24,442 nt of DNA from a virus. Shown in pieces: positions 6,411 to 15,211 of this stretch; position 1 is the first letter of the stretch; the number at the start of each line of letters is the position of its first letter. The stretch lies in IMG/VR virus record IMGVR_UViG_3300014711_000008, positions 1-24,442 of that record; one strand, written 5' to 3'. Under the pieces are notes generated by a model. That model saw nothing but the letters and a program-made list of their open reading frames with translations, was not told the DNA's origin and ran no database searches. Made by a program: the position numbers and the translations under genes.

Positions 6411-9182
6411 TTATGCTTGTGTGGTTACGGCGATCACATCCCAGCGCGTGTTGGCGGCGTTGTAGACGCAGCCCACATACGTCATCTTCCCGGCAGTCGT
6501 GGCTGTCGGCAGAGTCACGCCGATGGCGGTGTATGTCGCGTTCCAAGTGAGTGTGCGAGACGTGCCGTTGTCCAAGATGCGGAAAATCAACTTATTGCCA
6601 TCTACAGGTGTTCCGGTGGGGGCATTGATTGTCAGGTTTGCAGCCAGCGCAGTGTAGGCATATTGGTCAGCGGTGGCGATTGATGGGGTCAGTGACGAGG
6701 CGGATGCCGCGCTAACGACACGAGGGTCGATACGCTTGTTGGTCAGGGTAGCCGTACCATTACCGGTCGTAAAACCTGCGGCAGCGTCAGCTGCTGTGCC
6801 GAGTGCAGTCGCGACGTTTGTGCCAAGACCGGAAACACCTGTAGAGATCGGCAGTCCAGTGGCATTGGTCAACGTGCCGGAAGAAGGGGTGCCCAAAGCG
6901 CTTCCGTTGACAACAAAGGCTCCGGCGGAACCGACTGCTATGCCGAGTGCGGTTACCACCCCGGTACCAGTGGTAGTGGATGTCACGGCAGAGCCGGAAC
7001 CGCCGCCCAGCAAAATCGCGCTTGCAGCCAAAGCACCCGATTGAGTGACCAGGCCGCCGGTGGTGTTCACCGCGGCGCCGATGGCCGTGACCACGCCAGT
7101 GCCTGTGGTGGTCGAAGTGATCGCGTTACCTGCGCCACCGCCGAGAAGCAGCGAGTTTGTGGCTAAGGTGCCCGATTGGGTGACCAGGGCGCCCGTAGTG
7201 TTTACAGCGTTGCCGATGGCCGTGACCACGCCAGATCCAGTAGTGGTCGTTCCTGGCGCAACACCGGCCCCACCGCCAAGCACGATCGCATTTGCGGCCA
7301 GCAAGCCCGAAGACGCCCAGCCAGTGGTGCTGCTGAAGTAAGGGATGCCACCAGATGTGCCAGCAACCGTAAACGCCGGGGTTGTTGTTGCGTTTGCAAC
7401 CGAAACGATGCCGCCGGTCCAGCTGACCGAGGTCACGGTGCCGGTTCCCGAGCTGGGGGTGTAGGCTTCCCAGGCTGTTCCGCCGGCGTTGACGCGCACG
7501 GACTGTCCGGCTGCAGGCGTCACGGTGGTATACGTGTTGAGCGAGTTGGCCACGGGAATCGACAGCGCGGCAATCGTGGTCAAGCCCGTGCCGCCGTTGT
7601 TAACAGCCACGGTCCCGCTGATGTCAGCAGCACCCAGCGCGGCCATGACCACGTTGGTGCCGTTGCCGCGCAGGTAGTAGCCGTTCGTGACCGCGCCAGC
7701 AAACGCGTTCATGGCAGCTTGCGCAGTCGTTGCGCCAGAGCCGCCGTTGGCGATGGCCACCGTGCCGGTGACGTTGGCTGCAGTGCCCGTCGTGTTTTGG
7801 TTCAGCGTGGGGACGTCAGCAGCCTGGATGGTGTTCAGCACGACGTTTGTGCCGTTGCCGCGCAGGTAGTAGCCCGAGGTCACGCCGCCGGCAAAAGCGT
7901 TCAATGCTGCCTGGGCCGTGGTCGCGCCAGAGCCGCCGTTGGCGATGGCCAAGGTGCCTGCCAGGGTGATGGTGCCCGTGGCTGTGATTGGTCCGCCGGA
8001 GGTGGTCAGGCCGGTAGTTCCGCCGGACACAGCAACGCTGGTCACTGTACCCGTGCCGGACAAGGTGACGTATTCAATGTCGGTAGCCGTGGCGTTGACG
8101 ACAACCGCTTTGCCGGCGTTGCCGGTGAAGGTCGGCAGCAAGGATGTGCGAGCGTCGGCTGCGGTGGTTGCGCCGGTGCCGCCGTTGGCGACCGCGACCG
8201 TGCCGGTCACGTTGGCAGCGTTGCCCGTGATGTTGCCGCTGATCTTGGACCCGGCCAGGGCAGTGATCCAGGATGGGTTGGAGTACGAGCCCGTGGTGTA
8301 GACGCCGTTCGTCACGGTGTCGGCGTTGCCTGTGAGGGCACCCACGAAAGACGTGGAAGTCACCGAGGACAAGCCGGCAAAGGTGGTCACCGTAGCGCCC
8401 AGGGCCACCGAGGTGCTGCCGATGGTGACGCTGGAGTTGCTCAGGCTGGAGTTGCCGATGTTGCTCAGCGTGTTGCTCGAACCCGAGATCGTCTTGTTGG
8501 TCAGGGTGTCTGTGGTTGCGCGGCCGACCAGGGTGTCGCTGCTTGTTGGCAACGTCAGCGTGCCGGTGTTCAAAATCTGGGAAATGCTCGGCGTGGTCAG
8601 CGTCAGTCCAGCGATCGTGGCTGCAGTGCCGCCCAGGGACACCGATGTGCTGCCGATGGTGATGCTTGAGTTGGTCAGGCTGGCGTTGGCGATGTTGCTC
8701 AACGTGTTGGCCGAGCCCGAGATGCTTTTGTTGGTCAGCGTGTCGGTGGTTGCGCGGCCGACCAAAGTGTCAGACGACGTTGGCAGCGTCAGCGTGCCGG
8801 TGTTGACAATGGTCGAGATGACCGGAGACGTCAGCGTCTTGTTGGTCAGGGTCTGAGTGGCCGTGGTGGTGACGATGTTTGCGCCGCCAATCGTGCCGCT
8901 GGAGGCTGCCAGGGTCGTGAACGTACCGGCTGCTGCGGTCGTTGCGCCGATCGGCGTGCTGTCGATGGTGCTGCTGGTGATGGCCAGGGCCTGGAGAGCG
9001 GACGACGCGATGAGCGCCGTGCCAGCCGAGTTGACCATGGCCACCTTGTAGCCGTTGCCCGTGAGCGTGGGCAGCAGATCAAAGCCGTCGGTGATCGCCT
9101 CCAGCTCGGCCCGCAAAGCCGCCGACGAGCCAGGCGAGTTTGGCGTTGGGTAGGTGGTGTGGTTGTAGTAGCTGTTGCTCAT
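6411..9182 (-). CDS. Large repeat-containing tail fibre protein
   Basis: This 923-aa protein has the composition of a trimeric fibre. The N-terminal part (residues 1-60, with LRAELEAITDGFDLLPTLTG and then GNGYKVAMV) is the probable virion-attachment domain. The shaft has three internal repeat families: two 78-residue units at about 117-272, two 64-residue units at about 411-520 (AIANGGSGATTAQA), and three 45-residue units at about 628-762 (LGGGAG...GVVTAIG). The C-terminal 100 residues are non-repetitive and may form the receptor-binding tip. ATG at 9182 overlaps the stop of the upstream gene (ATGA), coupling it to the gp10-like tail gene. No chaperone-like autoproteolysis motif was recognised. 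Confidence 0.88.
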   Translation of the reverse strand: MSNSYYNHTTYPTPNSPGSSAALRAELEAITDGFDLLPTLTGNGYKVAMVNSAGTALIASSALQALAITSSTIDSTPIGATTAAAGTFTTLAASSGTIGGANIVTTTATQTLTNKTLTSPVISTIVNTGTLTLPTSSDTLVGRATTDTLTNKSISGSANTLSNIANASLTNSSITIGSTSVSLGGTAATIAGLTLTTPSISQILNTGTLTLPTSSDTLVGRATTDTLTNKTISGSSNTLSNIGNSSLSNSSVTIGSTSVALGATVTTFAGLSSVTSTSFVGALTGNADTVTNGVYTTGSYSNPSWITALAGSKISGNITGNAANVTGTVAVANGGTGATTAADARTSLLPTFTGNAGKAVVVNATATDIEYVTLSGTGTVTSVAVSGGTTGLTTSGGPITATGTITLAGTLAIANGGSGATTAQAALNAFAGGVTSGYYLRGNGTNVVLNTIQAADVPTLNQNTTGTAANVTGTVAIANGGSGATTAQAAMNAFAGAVTNGYYLRGNGTNVVMAALGAADISGTVAVNNGGTGLTTIAALSIPVANSLNTYTTVTPAAGQSVRVNAGGTAWEAYTPSSGTGTVTSVSWTGGIVSVANATTTPAFTVAGTSGGIPYFSSTTGWASSGLLAANAIVLGGGAGVAPGTTTTGSGVVTAIGNAVNTTGALVTQSGTLATNSLLLGGGAGNAITSTTTGTGVVTAIGAAVNTTGGLVTQSGALAASAILLGGGSGSAVTSTTTGTGVVTALGIAVGSAGAFVVNGSALGTPSSGTLTNATGLPISTGVSGLGTNVATALGTAADAAAGFTTGNGTATLTNKRIDPRVVSAASASSLTPSIATADQYAYTALAANLTINAPTGTPVDGNKLIFRILDNGTSRTLTWNATYTAIGVTLPTATTAGKMTYVGCVYNAANTRWDVIAVTTQA
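6897..7301 (-). repeat. Three tandem 135-bp repeats in the tail fibre gene
   Basis: Three 45-residue units (about 628-762 of the fibre) each carry LGGG(A/S)G and TTTG(S/T)GVVTA(I/L)G. Units two and three are closest at both protein and DNA level. Confidence 0.75.
7623..7952 (-). repeat. Pair of 192-bp-spaced repeats in the tail fibre gene
   Basis: Residues about 412-449 and 476-513 are nearly identical: AIANGGSGATTAQAA(L/M)NAFAG followed by GYYLRGNGTNVV. The DNA is highly similar as well, so recombination between copies could change fibre length. Confidence 0.75.
8367..8834 (-). repeat. Two tandem 234-bp repeats in the tail fibre gene
   Basis: Two 78-residue units (117-194 and 195-272) share NTGTLTLPTSSDTLVGRATT, DTLTNK(S/T)ISGS and SNSS(I/V)TIGSTSV-type segments. 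The matching DNA stretches include identical runs such as the block encoding VGRATTDTLTNK. Confidence 0.75.
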
Positions 9183-11224
9183 CGGAGTCCTCGGCGCAAG
9201 GTGTAGTGAACAATGACGCTGTTCACCGTGAAGGGTTGAAGGATGTCAGAGTACGACGAGATGCGGATCGCCATGTTTTCAGCGGTTCCAGTGATGCCGA
9301 TTTCCGAAGGCAAGACATCGGACCCATCCCAGATAAAGTTGTCCCAGATCATGCTGTCCCAATACGACGACCTCAAGTCCGCGTCATGCGTTTCGTCAGA
9401 AGCCTGGCTCAGGTACTGTGTGCGGTAACCCAGGTCGTAGCCGAATTGGATCTGGGCGTAGTAATCGCCGGTCAGCTCCACGCTGGCATGGCGGTAGCGT
9501 TTAAGCGTTCGCGGCGACTTGGTGCTGTTGTAGACCAGGTTGAAGTTGGCTGCGATAGGATCGCCGTCAAAACTTGTGCCCTTGTCGAGCTGGTAGACCA
9601 TGCCGTTGTCAGATCCGAAAAACTGCATGACAGAGCCATCGTCTGCCTCGCCCTCAACCGTGCAAAGCGCAGGGTCTAGCAATTGAACCGGCATTGTGCC
9701 CAGCAGCTTGCCGTTCAATACCGTCATGTAGAGTGCGCTGCCGTCGCTGAAAAACACTCGGTATTGGCCTTTTTCACGATTCAGCGAGCTGGCTGTGGCC
9801 AAGGGAATCCGGTTAGACAAAAACGGCCGTAACGTCATGGTCAGTGACGCCGGCAAGAAGTTACCGAAGTTCAGCGACGTGCCCAGGCTGATGACGCCGC
9901 GGTCATCCAGCACGTAAGACTGGTCCATGTTCTGCGCGGTGTAGGGCATGGCGCCCGTGCCGGTGTTGAAGGTGGACAGCGCAAAGTCTGCAGAGCTTGT
10001 GCCGTACAGGACTGAGGTGTCGTGGCGGGTGTACACCGCCAGTGCGCCGCTCGACTGGTCGCCAGGCAGCGCGATCAAATTGGTGATCGAACCGTTCATC
10101 GCGATCTCGCCTGCGCCCAACACCGGGTCCCACCGGTACGGGTCTCCGATGGACGAGAATTGCAGCGACGCACCGAAGCTCAAGAACAAGTGTTGCTTGT
10201 GGACAGCCAAATGCGTTGGCGTGTCGGTGGGCATGGTGGTGCGAATGGTCACGAATGTGGTGCCATCAAACTCAAAAGCACGCCCCACGCCGTTGACGCC
10301 GTACAGCTTGTTGTTGGCCCCACCGCCACCGAAGTTGGCAGTCGTCGTCTCATACCGGCCGCCAGGCGGGAATGCGTTGGCTGTGTTGGCCAAGGCAACG
10401 TGAGCATGCGTTGCTGCACCGACCTTGATGTTTTCGCCTACCTGAAAAGTGCCGGTGGTTGCGCCAACGATGATTTGGCCAGTGGCGTCGGAAGTGGTCC
10501 AAGCGCCTGACTCCAGGACGACTTTGGCAACCACGGCCGTGGCCCCGCTGGTCTGGCCGGTAATGGTAGAGCCGACCAGGATCTCGCTGCTGCCCGTGTC
10601 GAAACCGATGTAGCTGCCAAGGTTGACAGCGGTCCAGCCGGAAGACGTGGCCTTGTACATGATGGCGGCAGTAGCGCCGACGTTGTTGCGCCAGGCGTAC
10701 ACGTCGCCGGCGTGGACGGCAACGCCCAAGACGCTGCCGGAACCCGGCAAAGCCGAGATGGATGTGCGGTACTCATCGGCGGCCATATTGCGGTAAACCG
10801 CATCCTGATAACCGTCAGGGTCCACGCCCTGGATTGAGTCGATAGTGCCAACAGCCGCGGCCCCGACTTTGAGGGTTTCACCTGCGGTGAAGGTTCCAGT
10901 GTCACGGGTGGTGACGACTTGGGTGGTGGTGACCGCAATCACCTTGCCAGTTGCTGCCGAAGTCTGGCCGGTGACGGTGTCGCCGACAGCGACCGTGCCT
11001 GTGAAGGTGCACACCAGGATGTTGTACAGCGCAGCCGACGGACTGGCGTGGCCATCGTAACGCTCGTACCCGGCAATCCGGGTATAGCCTCCGGTGATGG
11101 AGCATTCAAAGTTGGCAGCCTTGCGGGCAAAGCCTGGGGGCAAGGAGAGGGTAGGGGTGACCTGGTCCACGCCGCCGTTCAGGCGGATCAGATCGTACTG
11201 GACGGGAGGGGTCTTGAGTGGCAT
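9179..11224 (-). CDS. P22 gp10-like tail hub / stabilisation protein
   Basis: This 681-aa beta-rich protein opens with GGVDQVTPTLSLPPGFARKA and has the bladed pattern typical of podovirus nozzle or needle-hub proteins. Characteristic segments are HKQHLFLSFGASLQFSSIGD, PYRWDPVLGAGEI and a C-terminal RLxSYSD-like region. The role is to close and extend the tail tube below the adaptor. It carries two copies of a small inserted module (about residues 79-122 and 217-270) built as G(D/S)T(V/I)TGQTS.AT...GTF..GE..KVG. The start at 11224 has a strong AAAGGAGG 5 nt upstream. It lies between adaptor and fibre genes, the expected order. Confidence 0.8.
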   Translation of the reverse strand: MPLKTPPVQYDLIRLNGGVDQVTPTLSLPPGFARKAANFECSITGGYTRIAGYERYDGHASPSAALYNILVCTFTGTVAVGDTVTGQTSAATGKVIAVTTTQVVTTRDTGTFTAGETLKVGAAAVGTIDSIQGVDPDGYQDAVYRNMAADEYRTSISALPGSGSVLGVAVHAGDVYAWRNNVGATAAIMYKATSSGWTAVNLGSYIGFDTGSSEILVGSTITGQTSGATAVVAKVVLESGAWTTSDATGQIIVGATTGTFQVGENIKVGAATHAHVALANTANAFPPGGRYETTTANFGGGGANNKLYGVNGVGRAFEFDGTTFVTIRTTMPTDTPTHLAVHKQHLFLSFGASLQFSSIGDPYRWDPVLGAGEIAMNGSITNLIALPGDQSSGALAVYTRHDTSVLYGTSSADFALSTFNTGTGAMPYTAQNMDQSYVLDDRGVISLGTSLNFGNFLPASLTMTLRPFLSNRIPLATASSLNREKGQYRVFFSDGSALYMTVLNGKLLGTMPVQLLDPALCTVEGEADDGSVMQFFGSDNGMVYQLDKGTSFDGDPIAANFNLVYNSTKSPRTLKRYRHASVELTGDYYAQIQFGYDLGYRTQYLSQASDETHDADLRSSYWDSMIWDNFIWDGSDVLPSEIGITGTAENMAIRISSYSDILQPFTVNSVIVHYTLRRGLR

Positions 11225-11234
11225 CGCGCCTCCT

Positions 11235-11927
11235 TTAAGCCAAAGGTGGGCCGCTTACCAGGGTCGGGAGTTGGTCGATCGTCAAGCGATTCATGAGCCG
11301 CTTGAATTCAAACTCGCCGCGGGAATAAACCTCGGGCGCGGCTTCATAGCCGCCGTAGAACATCATGGCCCGATAGACGATCATCATGTGAAAGCGATCG
11401 GGGAACACAGAAGGCGGCGCATCCGTGTTGGTCGAGAACGTGGTGGGCAGCTTGTAATACTCACCCGTGATCACGTAGGGCTGGTCTGGTATGGCACCAA
11501 AAGCCAGGTTCTTGTCTGGGTCGATGGAGACCACGACGGGGCGCGTGTACGTGTAACGCATGTTCGCGTAGATGTACAGGTTCCTGAACGTCGTCCACTC
11601 CATGTAGTTCATCAGCTGCTCGTCTTTGTACTGCTGGCCGACTGATGATGTGCGGAAGCTGTCGCGCTTCCAATTTCCAAACGTAGACCCCACACCGGCT
11701 TCGGTGGGGGTGTAGATTTGCTGCTGGCTGATGGTGTTGAATTGCAGGGATTCCCGCATCCACTGCCAGTCTTCCTTCGCTGTCTGGATGTCTTCCCAAG
11801 CCGAGTTAACCCAGCTGGCGATCCTTGCGGATTCGCCGGTCAGGCCGACGACGCTGGACAAGGGTGTGCTGGCGCCGGAGACGCCGCACTCCACCCGTGC
11901 GCGATTGACAAGCTGAAGGAAGTTCAC
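11235..11927 (-). CDS. Head-to-tail adaptor protein, SU10 adaptor / gp4-like
   Basis: This 230-aa protein begins MNFLQLVNRARVECGVSG, with WVNSAWEDIQTAKEDWQWMR at about residues 39-58. This is the pattern I know from SU10-type adaptor proteins, which form the dodecameric ring between portal and tail nozzle. The middle part is beta-rich and the C-terminus is helical. The start is GTG at 11927 with CGGAG upstream; the N-terminal family pattern requires this start. Its stop precedes the gp10-like gene by 10 bases. Confidence 0.8.
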   Translation of the reverse strand: MNFLQLVNRARVECGVSGASTPLSSVVGLTGESARIASWVNSAWEDIQTAKEDWQWMRESLQFNTISQQQIYTPTEAGVGSTFGNWKRDSFRTSSVGQQYKDEQLMNYMEWTTFRNLYIYANMRYTYTRPVVVSIDPDKNLAFGAIPDQPYVITGEYYKLPTTFSTNTDAPPSVFPDRFHMMIVYRAMMFYGGYEAAPEVYSRGEFEFKRLMNRLTIDQLPTLVSGPPLA

Positions 11928-11941
11928 AGGGCAGCTCCGGT

Positions 11942-12364
11942 TTAAGCGGGTTCAGCCAACACGTTTTGCAGCCAAGCGCGGCCCCGAGGGTTCTCGTCGT
12001 TCAGCATTTCAAAAGGGTAGGCCAAACCGTGACGCGCAATCATGTCGATCTGATCGGGCGCTGCTGGGTTGCGAGTCACCTGGCTGTACTTGGTTTCCTT
12101 CATACGTGCCAGGATCTCGACATACTTGCGACGAATGCGTGTGGGCGTGCCGCGCATGATTGGCTGATTGGTCCCGTTGCAGTTGAGGATGACATGGGGC
12201 GATTGGTTTTCGTCGGTGCTGGAATGCACCAGGACTTCGACCATCTCGTTCATGAAAGCCTCGCTTGCTGCCAGCTCGCGGAAGTCCACGACCTGAGAAA
12301 CCGGGTCAATGATTGGGGTGTCGTCCAGGATCTCGATGCCTGCGACTGTTTCTTTTTTTGCCAT
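11942..12364 (-). CDS. 140-aa conserved structural-region protein
   Basis: An acidic N-terminal half leads into HVILNCNGTNQPIMRGTPTR and RRKYVEILARMKETKYSQ. A similar basic KYVE.LAR.KET helix appears, from memory, in proteins between capsid and adaptor genes of other podoviruses. Function is unknown; a head-completion or DNA-associated virion role would fit the position. The start at 12364 has GGAG 8 nt upstream. Confidence 0.7.
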   Translation of the reverse strand: MAKKETVAGIEILDDTPIIDPVSQVVDFRELAASEAFMNEMVEVLVHSSTDENQSPHVILNCNGTNQPIMRGTPTRIRRKYVEILARMKETKYSQVTRNPAAPDQIDMIARHGLAYPFEMLNDENPRGRAWLQNVLAEPA

Positions 12365-12406
12365 CTTCTATTCTCCAGGGTTTTATGAAAGGGGTCTTGC
12401 CAAAAG

Positions 12407-12430
12407 GCTGAGGGGCCGGAGCCCCTCAGC
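12407..12430 (-). terminator. Strong hairpin terminator after the 145-aa head protein gene
   Basis: A perfect 10-bp stem GCTGAGGGGC/GCCCCTCAGC with a 4-nt loop is followed on the minus strand by CTTTTGG. It lies about 30 bases beyond the stop codon at 12459 and should reduce transcription into the adaptor and tail genes. Confidence 0.7.
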
Positions 12431-12458
12431 TAAAAGCCTCAGTGAAGAGGATGGCAAC

Positions 12459-12896
12459 TTACTGGGCAGAGCCAGGCATGTCCATGCAGTCGTAGTACGC
12501 GGCGGTCACGCCGGAGGCGGACAGGTCGGTAGTACCGGCAGTGAACGTGCCAGAAGAGCTGGTGGTCACTTTGATCAGGCCGACCAAAGTTGTACCGGCA
12601 GTGCTCTGCGAAGGCACGGGGCAAGGATCGCCAGCTGCAACGATGGGACCTTGAGTGGTCGTCACGGTGCCGCCGGAGCTGATCCAGACTGCGAACAGGC
12701 AAGCCTGCGACGCAGCCAAAGCGGTGCCGGTGTTGAAGGTCAGGTTGTCAGTCGCGCCTTTGGACTTGAACACGCCGTTGCTCGTGAAAGCCAGGGTGTT
12801 GGTGGTCTTGAAGGTGGCGGTGTTGGTGCCTTCGGCCAAGCCGGCGGCGGTCAGCGACAGGTAACCGCTGTTCGATTGTTCGATGTTGTAGGACAT
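12459..12896 (-). CDS. Probable head decoration or fibre protein
   Basis: This 145-aa beta-rich Thr/Ser/Gly protein is placed just downstream of the capsid gene and bounded by a strong terminator, the usual place for decoration proteins made in high amounts. It has no recognised domain. The start at 12896 has AAGGAG 8 nt upstream. Segments such as TATFKTTNTLAFTSNGVFKS suggest a beta-sandwich. Decoration is inferred from position and expression signals. Confidence 0.65.
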   Translation of the reverse strand: MSYNIEQSNSGYLSLTAAGLAEGTNTATFKTTNTLAFTSNGVFKSKGATDNLTFNTGTALAASQACLFAVWISSGGTVTTTQGPIVAAGDPCPVPSQSTAGTTLVGLIKVTTSSSGTFTAGTTDLSASGVTAAYYDCMDMPGSAQ

Positions 12897-12907
12897 GGTG
12901 TGACTCC

Positions 12908-13093
12908 TTAGTCGACGATGTATGTTGCGAAGTTTGCAGCGTAGGTGGTGTCAGCGACACCGGTGTCTGCGTCCAGTTGGGCCATAGTGGCTTGGAGACC
13001 TTCAAGCAATGCTTGGAGCAATGCCCGCAGTTCCTGTTCAGTCAGGCGATCGGGGATGCGCGTGACGCGGGCTTTCAATGATTCAGCGGCCAT
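12908..13093 (-). CDS. 61-aa helical protein downstream of capsid
   Basis: This short protein is predicted to be almost entirely helical (LTEQELRALLQALLEGLQAT) with a heptad-like pattern in its middle. The start at 13093 has AAGGAA upstream, and the stop codon overlaps the ribosome binding site region of the next gene. It is probably a small head-associated protein; there is no family assignment. Confidence 0.65.
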   Translation of the reverse strand: MAAESLKARVTRIPDRLTEQELRALLQALLEGLQATMAQLDADTGVADTTYAANFATYIVD

Positions 13094-13115
13094 GGTGGTT
13101 TCCTTTGAGTTAGAC

Positions 13116-13140
13116 GGGGCCGGAATTCAATTCCGACCCC
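13116..13140 (-). terminator. Hairpin after the major capsid protein gene
   Basis: On the minus strand GGGGTCGGAA/TTCCGGCCCC forms a 10-bp stem with loop TTGAA. One pair is a G-U wobble that would be a C-A mismatch on the other strand, so it is built to fold in the late transcript. It lacks a U-run, so it could act as an RNA 3' end stabiliser or processing site rather than a classical terminator. Confidence 0.55.
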
Positions 13141-13146
13141 AGGTCA

Positions 13147-14205
13147 TTACAGGGCGGTCACACCGGCTTCGATACGGGCCATGAAGGCGTCGTTCAGACG
13201 CACAGTCGCGAACCATGTGGAAGCGCCCACGTAGCCGAATTGGCCCAAGGGGTTGGCGTGGTTGGTCTGGGATGCTTTCAACACCACAGGCTTGATGGCG
13301 GACATGCCCTTGAGAGCGACTTGGCCCCAAGCGTCTTCACCGATGATGATGAAGGGGTACACGTCAACAGCCGAAGCGCCGACAGACAGCATGCCGTTGA
13401 TGGTGCTGGAACCAGCGCCGGCAAACGACTTCAACAGCGGCGAGCTGATGAAGCGGAAGTCTTCGCAAGCGCCGACTTCGCGGTCGTGGATTGGCTTGAA
13501 CGAGCCGTACTCTTCCACGCGGGTGAAGCCTGGCAGGTTACGGATGTCGCTGACGGCGTCAGTGTGGCAGAACACGACGTAGGCGGGCTGCACGGCACGG
13601 GTGCCGAAGTTGACGCCAGGAGCCAGGCGGCTGGTCACGCGACGTGAACGGTTGGACTCCAGGGTACGAGCGGCCTTGCGGATTGCGTTCAGGCTGATCG
13701 CTGTGTTGATGGCAGAACGGCTGGAGCCGTTTGCGTAGATCACAGTGGAGCCGGCCTTCAGCACGCCGTAACGGACCATTTCCATCACTTCGGCCAGGGT
13801 CTCGCCAGTCAGCTTGACCATCTCGCCGGGGATGTCGTCTTCGTACAGCTGTTCGACTTTGGAGCTGTACTTGAACAGCACGCCGTATTGCTGCAACTGA
13901 ACCGACACGTCCTGGAAGGAGATGGTGTTTGCGTTGGGGGTCACGCCTTCAGCCAACACGAAGTTGGAAGCGGTGATGTCAGGGGTGCCGACGTAGCGAG
14001 AAGAGTTCTCGATGGTCGTACCAGTGGTCGAAGCGCCGAAGGGCAGAGTACGACGGAACACCAGGGTGTCGGTCGAGTTCTGTGGCATCTCGCGTTGAGT
14101 ACCGAAGTCACCCAGGACGGTGATGGGCTGGGCGTGTTCAAGCATACCTTGGGCGGCGCGGATCAGGTTACGCGACGCTACGGTGCCGTAGTTTTGGATA
14201 GACAT
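13147..14205 (-). CDS. Major capsid protein, N4-gp56 family
   Basis: This 352-aa protein is the shell subunit. It starts MSIQNYGTVASRNLIRAAQG and shows typical N4-gp56 family features: GDFGTQREMPQNSTDTLVFR, LAEGVTPNANTISFQDVSVQ, a GEMVKLTGETLAEVMEMVR helix, and a late YPFIIIGEDAWGQVALKG strand-rich segment. Length is normal for the family. The start at 14205 has AAGGAA upstream. It follows the scaffold gene by 29 bases and is followed by a hairpin. It adopts an HK97-like fold by family knowledge. Confidence 0.92.
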   Translation of the reverse strand: MSIQNYGTVASRNLIRAAQGMLEHAQPITVLGDFGTQREMPQNSTDTLVFRRTLPFGASTTGTTIENSSRYVGTPDITASNFVLAEGVTPNANTISFQDVSVQLQQYGVLFKYSSKVEQLYEDDIPGEMVKLTGETLAEVMEMVRYGVLKAGSTVIYANGSSRSAINTAISLNAIRKAARTLESNRSRRVTSRLAPGVNFGTRAVQPAYVVFCHTDAVSDIRNLPGFTRVEEYGSFKPIHDREVGACEDFRFISSPLLKSFAGAGSSTINGMLSVGASAVDVYPFIIIGEDAWGQVALKGMSAIKPVVLKASQTNHANPLGQFGYVGASTWFATVRLNDAFMARIEAGVTAL

Positions 14206-14234
14206 GGTCTAAGTTCCTTGTTTTGAAAATTGAG

Positions 14235-15152
14235 TTAGTAGCCGCGATCCTTGAGCTCTCGCTCTCGTTTCTTGGCCTCGTAGTTCCACAGTTCGGCCGG
14301 TGACATGTCGCCAATGGTCTTAGGCGGCGGTGTCTGGCCGGGTCGAGTTGTCGCGGCTGCAGCGAGACGTGCTCCGCGCTCTTGCCGGATGTCCGAAGCT
14401 GAACGCGTCCGAGACTCGCTGAACATGTCCAGCATCTTGATCGCGTCTTTGGCTTGTGGGCTTTCTGCCAAGGCCTTGACCTCCGGCGACTGCACTGCGT
14501 ACCATGCGGCAAACTCTGGCGTGTTCACCACAGTTTTCCAGTCCTCGTGCTTGCCTTCGATCCTGGCCTCTTCAATGGCGGCTCGCATCTCTGCCTTGGT
14601 CTGCTCCACTTGTTGCTGCACAAAGCCTGCCACCTGTTCGGGTGTCAAACCTGCTTGCTGGGTGCCGATCTTGGCAGCGACGTATTCCTCCATCGCTCCT
14701 GCCCACTCCGGGAAATCCTGCTTGAGCTGCTCCCACTTCTCGGGGTTCTTGGCCGCTGTAGCGATAGCGCTCTGCGAAGGCGCGGCTTGCGGTGCGACTT
14801 GCGCCGCGGCTTGGCGTGCTTGCTGAGCCTCTCGCTGCATGGCGGCCACGCGACCCTCGGTCGTTTTTACGTGGTGCAGCAATTGAGCATTTGCCTGAGA
14901 CAGTTCGTCGATGCGTGCCAGTTGGGCACGAACCGCCGGTGACAGTCCGGCATATGGATCTTCCTCTTGCTCCGGTTGTTGCGCTTCCTGGACCAGTTCT
15001 GATTCAGGATCTAGTTGGACTTCATCCTGCGGCGTTTCCGGCGCAGTGGCCAAGGGGTCAGACGCGAGTGACGAATCACCGGCATCCAGCTTTGAGGCCT
15101 CTTCATTCCAAACTGCTTGTGCTTCTTCCGAAGACAGTTGGTTCACTTCCAT
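14235..15152 (-). CDS. Capsid scaffolding protein
   Basis: This 305-aa, acidic and Gln/Ala-rich protein has an N-terminal acidic disordered part, a long coiled coil at about residues 85-130 (SQANAQLLHHVKTTEGRVAA), and a basic C-terminus ending AKKRERELKDRGY. This composition, and placement immediately before the capsid gene, fit podovirus scaffolds, whose basic C-terminal helix binds coat protein. The start at 15152 (MEVNQLSSEEAQ) was chosen over an upstream ATG because GGAG lies 8 nt before it and the upstream extension overlaps a hairpin. Confidence 0.8.
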   Translation of the reverse strand: MEVNQLSSEEAQAVWNEEASKLDAGDSSLASDPLATAPETPQDEVQLDPESELVQEAQQPEQEEDPYAGLSPAVRAQLARIDELSQANAQLLHHVKTTEGRVAAMQREAQQARQAAAQVAPQAAPSQSAIATAAKNPEKWEQLKQDFPEWAGAMEEYVAAKIGTQQAGLTPEQVAGFVQQQVEQTKAEMRAAIEEARIEGKHEDWKTVVNTPEFAAWYAVQSPEVKALAESPQAKDAIKMLDMFSESRTRSASDIRQERGARLAAAATTRPGQTPPPKTIGDMSPAELWNYEAKKRERELKDRGY

Positions 15153-15167
15153 TTTTGCTCTCCAAAC

Positions 15168-15188
15168 AAAAACCGCCTTTCGGCGGTT
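15168..15188 (-). terminator. Intrinsic terminator-like hairpin before the scaffold gene
   Basis: On the minus strand AACCGCC/GGCGGTT with loop GAAA is followed by TTTG, so the U-tract runs TTTTT across the stem end. It stands between the 66-aa gene and the scaffold ribosome binding site, so it could tune scaffold and capsid expression. Confidence 0.6.
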
Positions 15189-15211
15189 CACTTACAAGGC
15201 CAAGCGGGAAG

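Noticed and set aside
7176-8669. Plus-strand frame of 497 codons with Gly/Arg-rich product
   Set aside because: It is antisense to the tail fibre repeats; its apparent repeats are only the reflected fibre repeats.
6897-8834. Repeats considered as a CRISPR array or mobile element
   Set aside because: They are in frame within the fibre coding sequence, have no spacer pattern and encode repeated protein modules.
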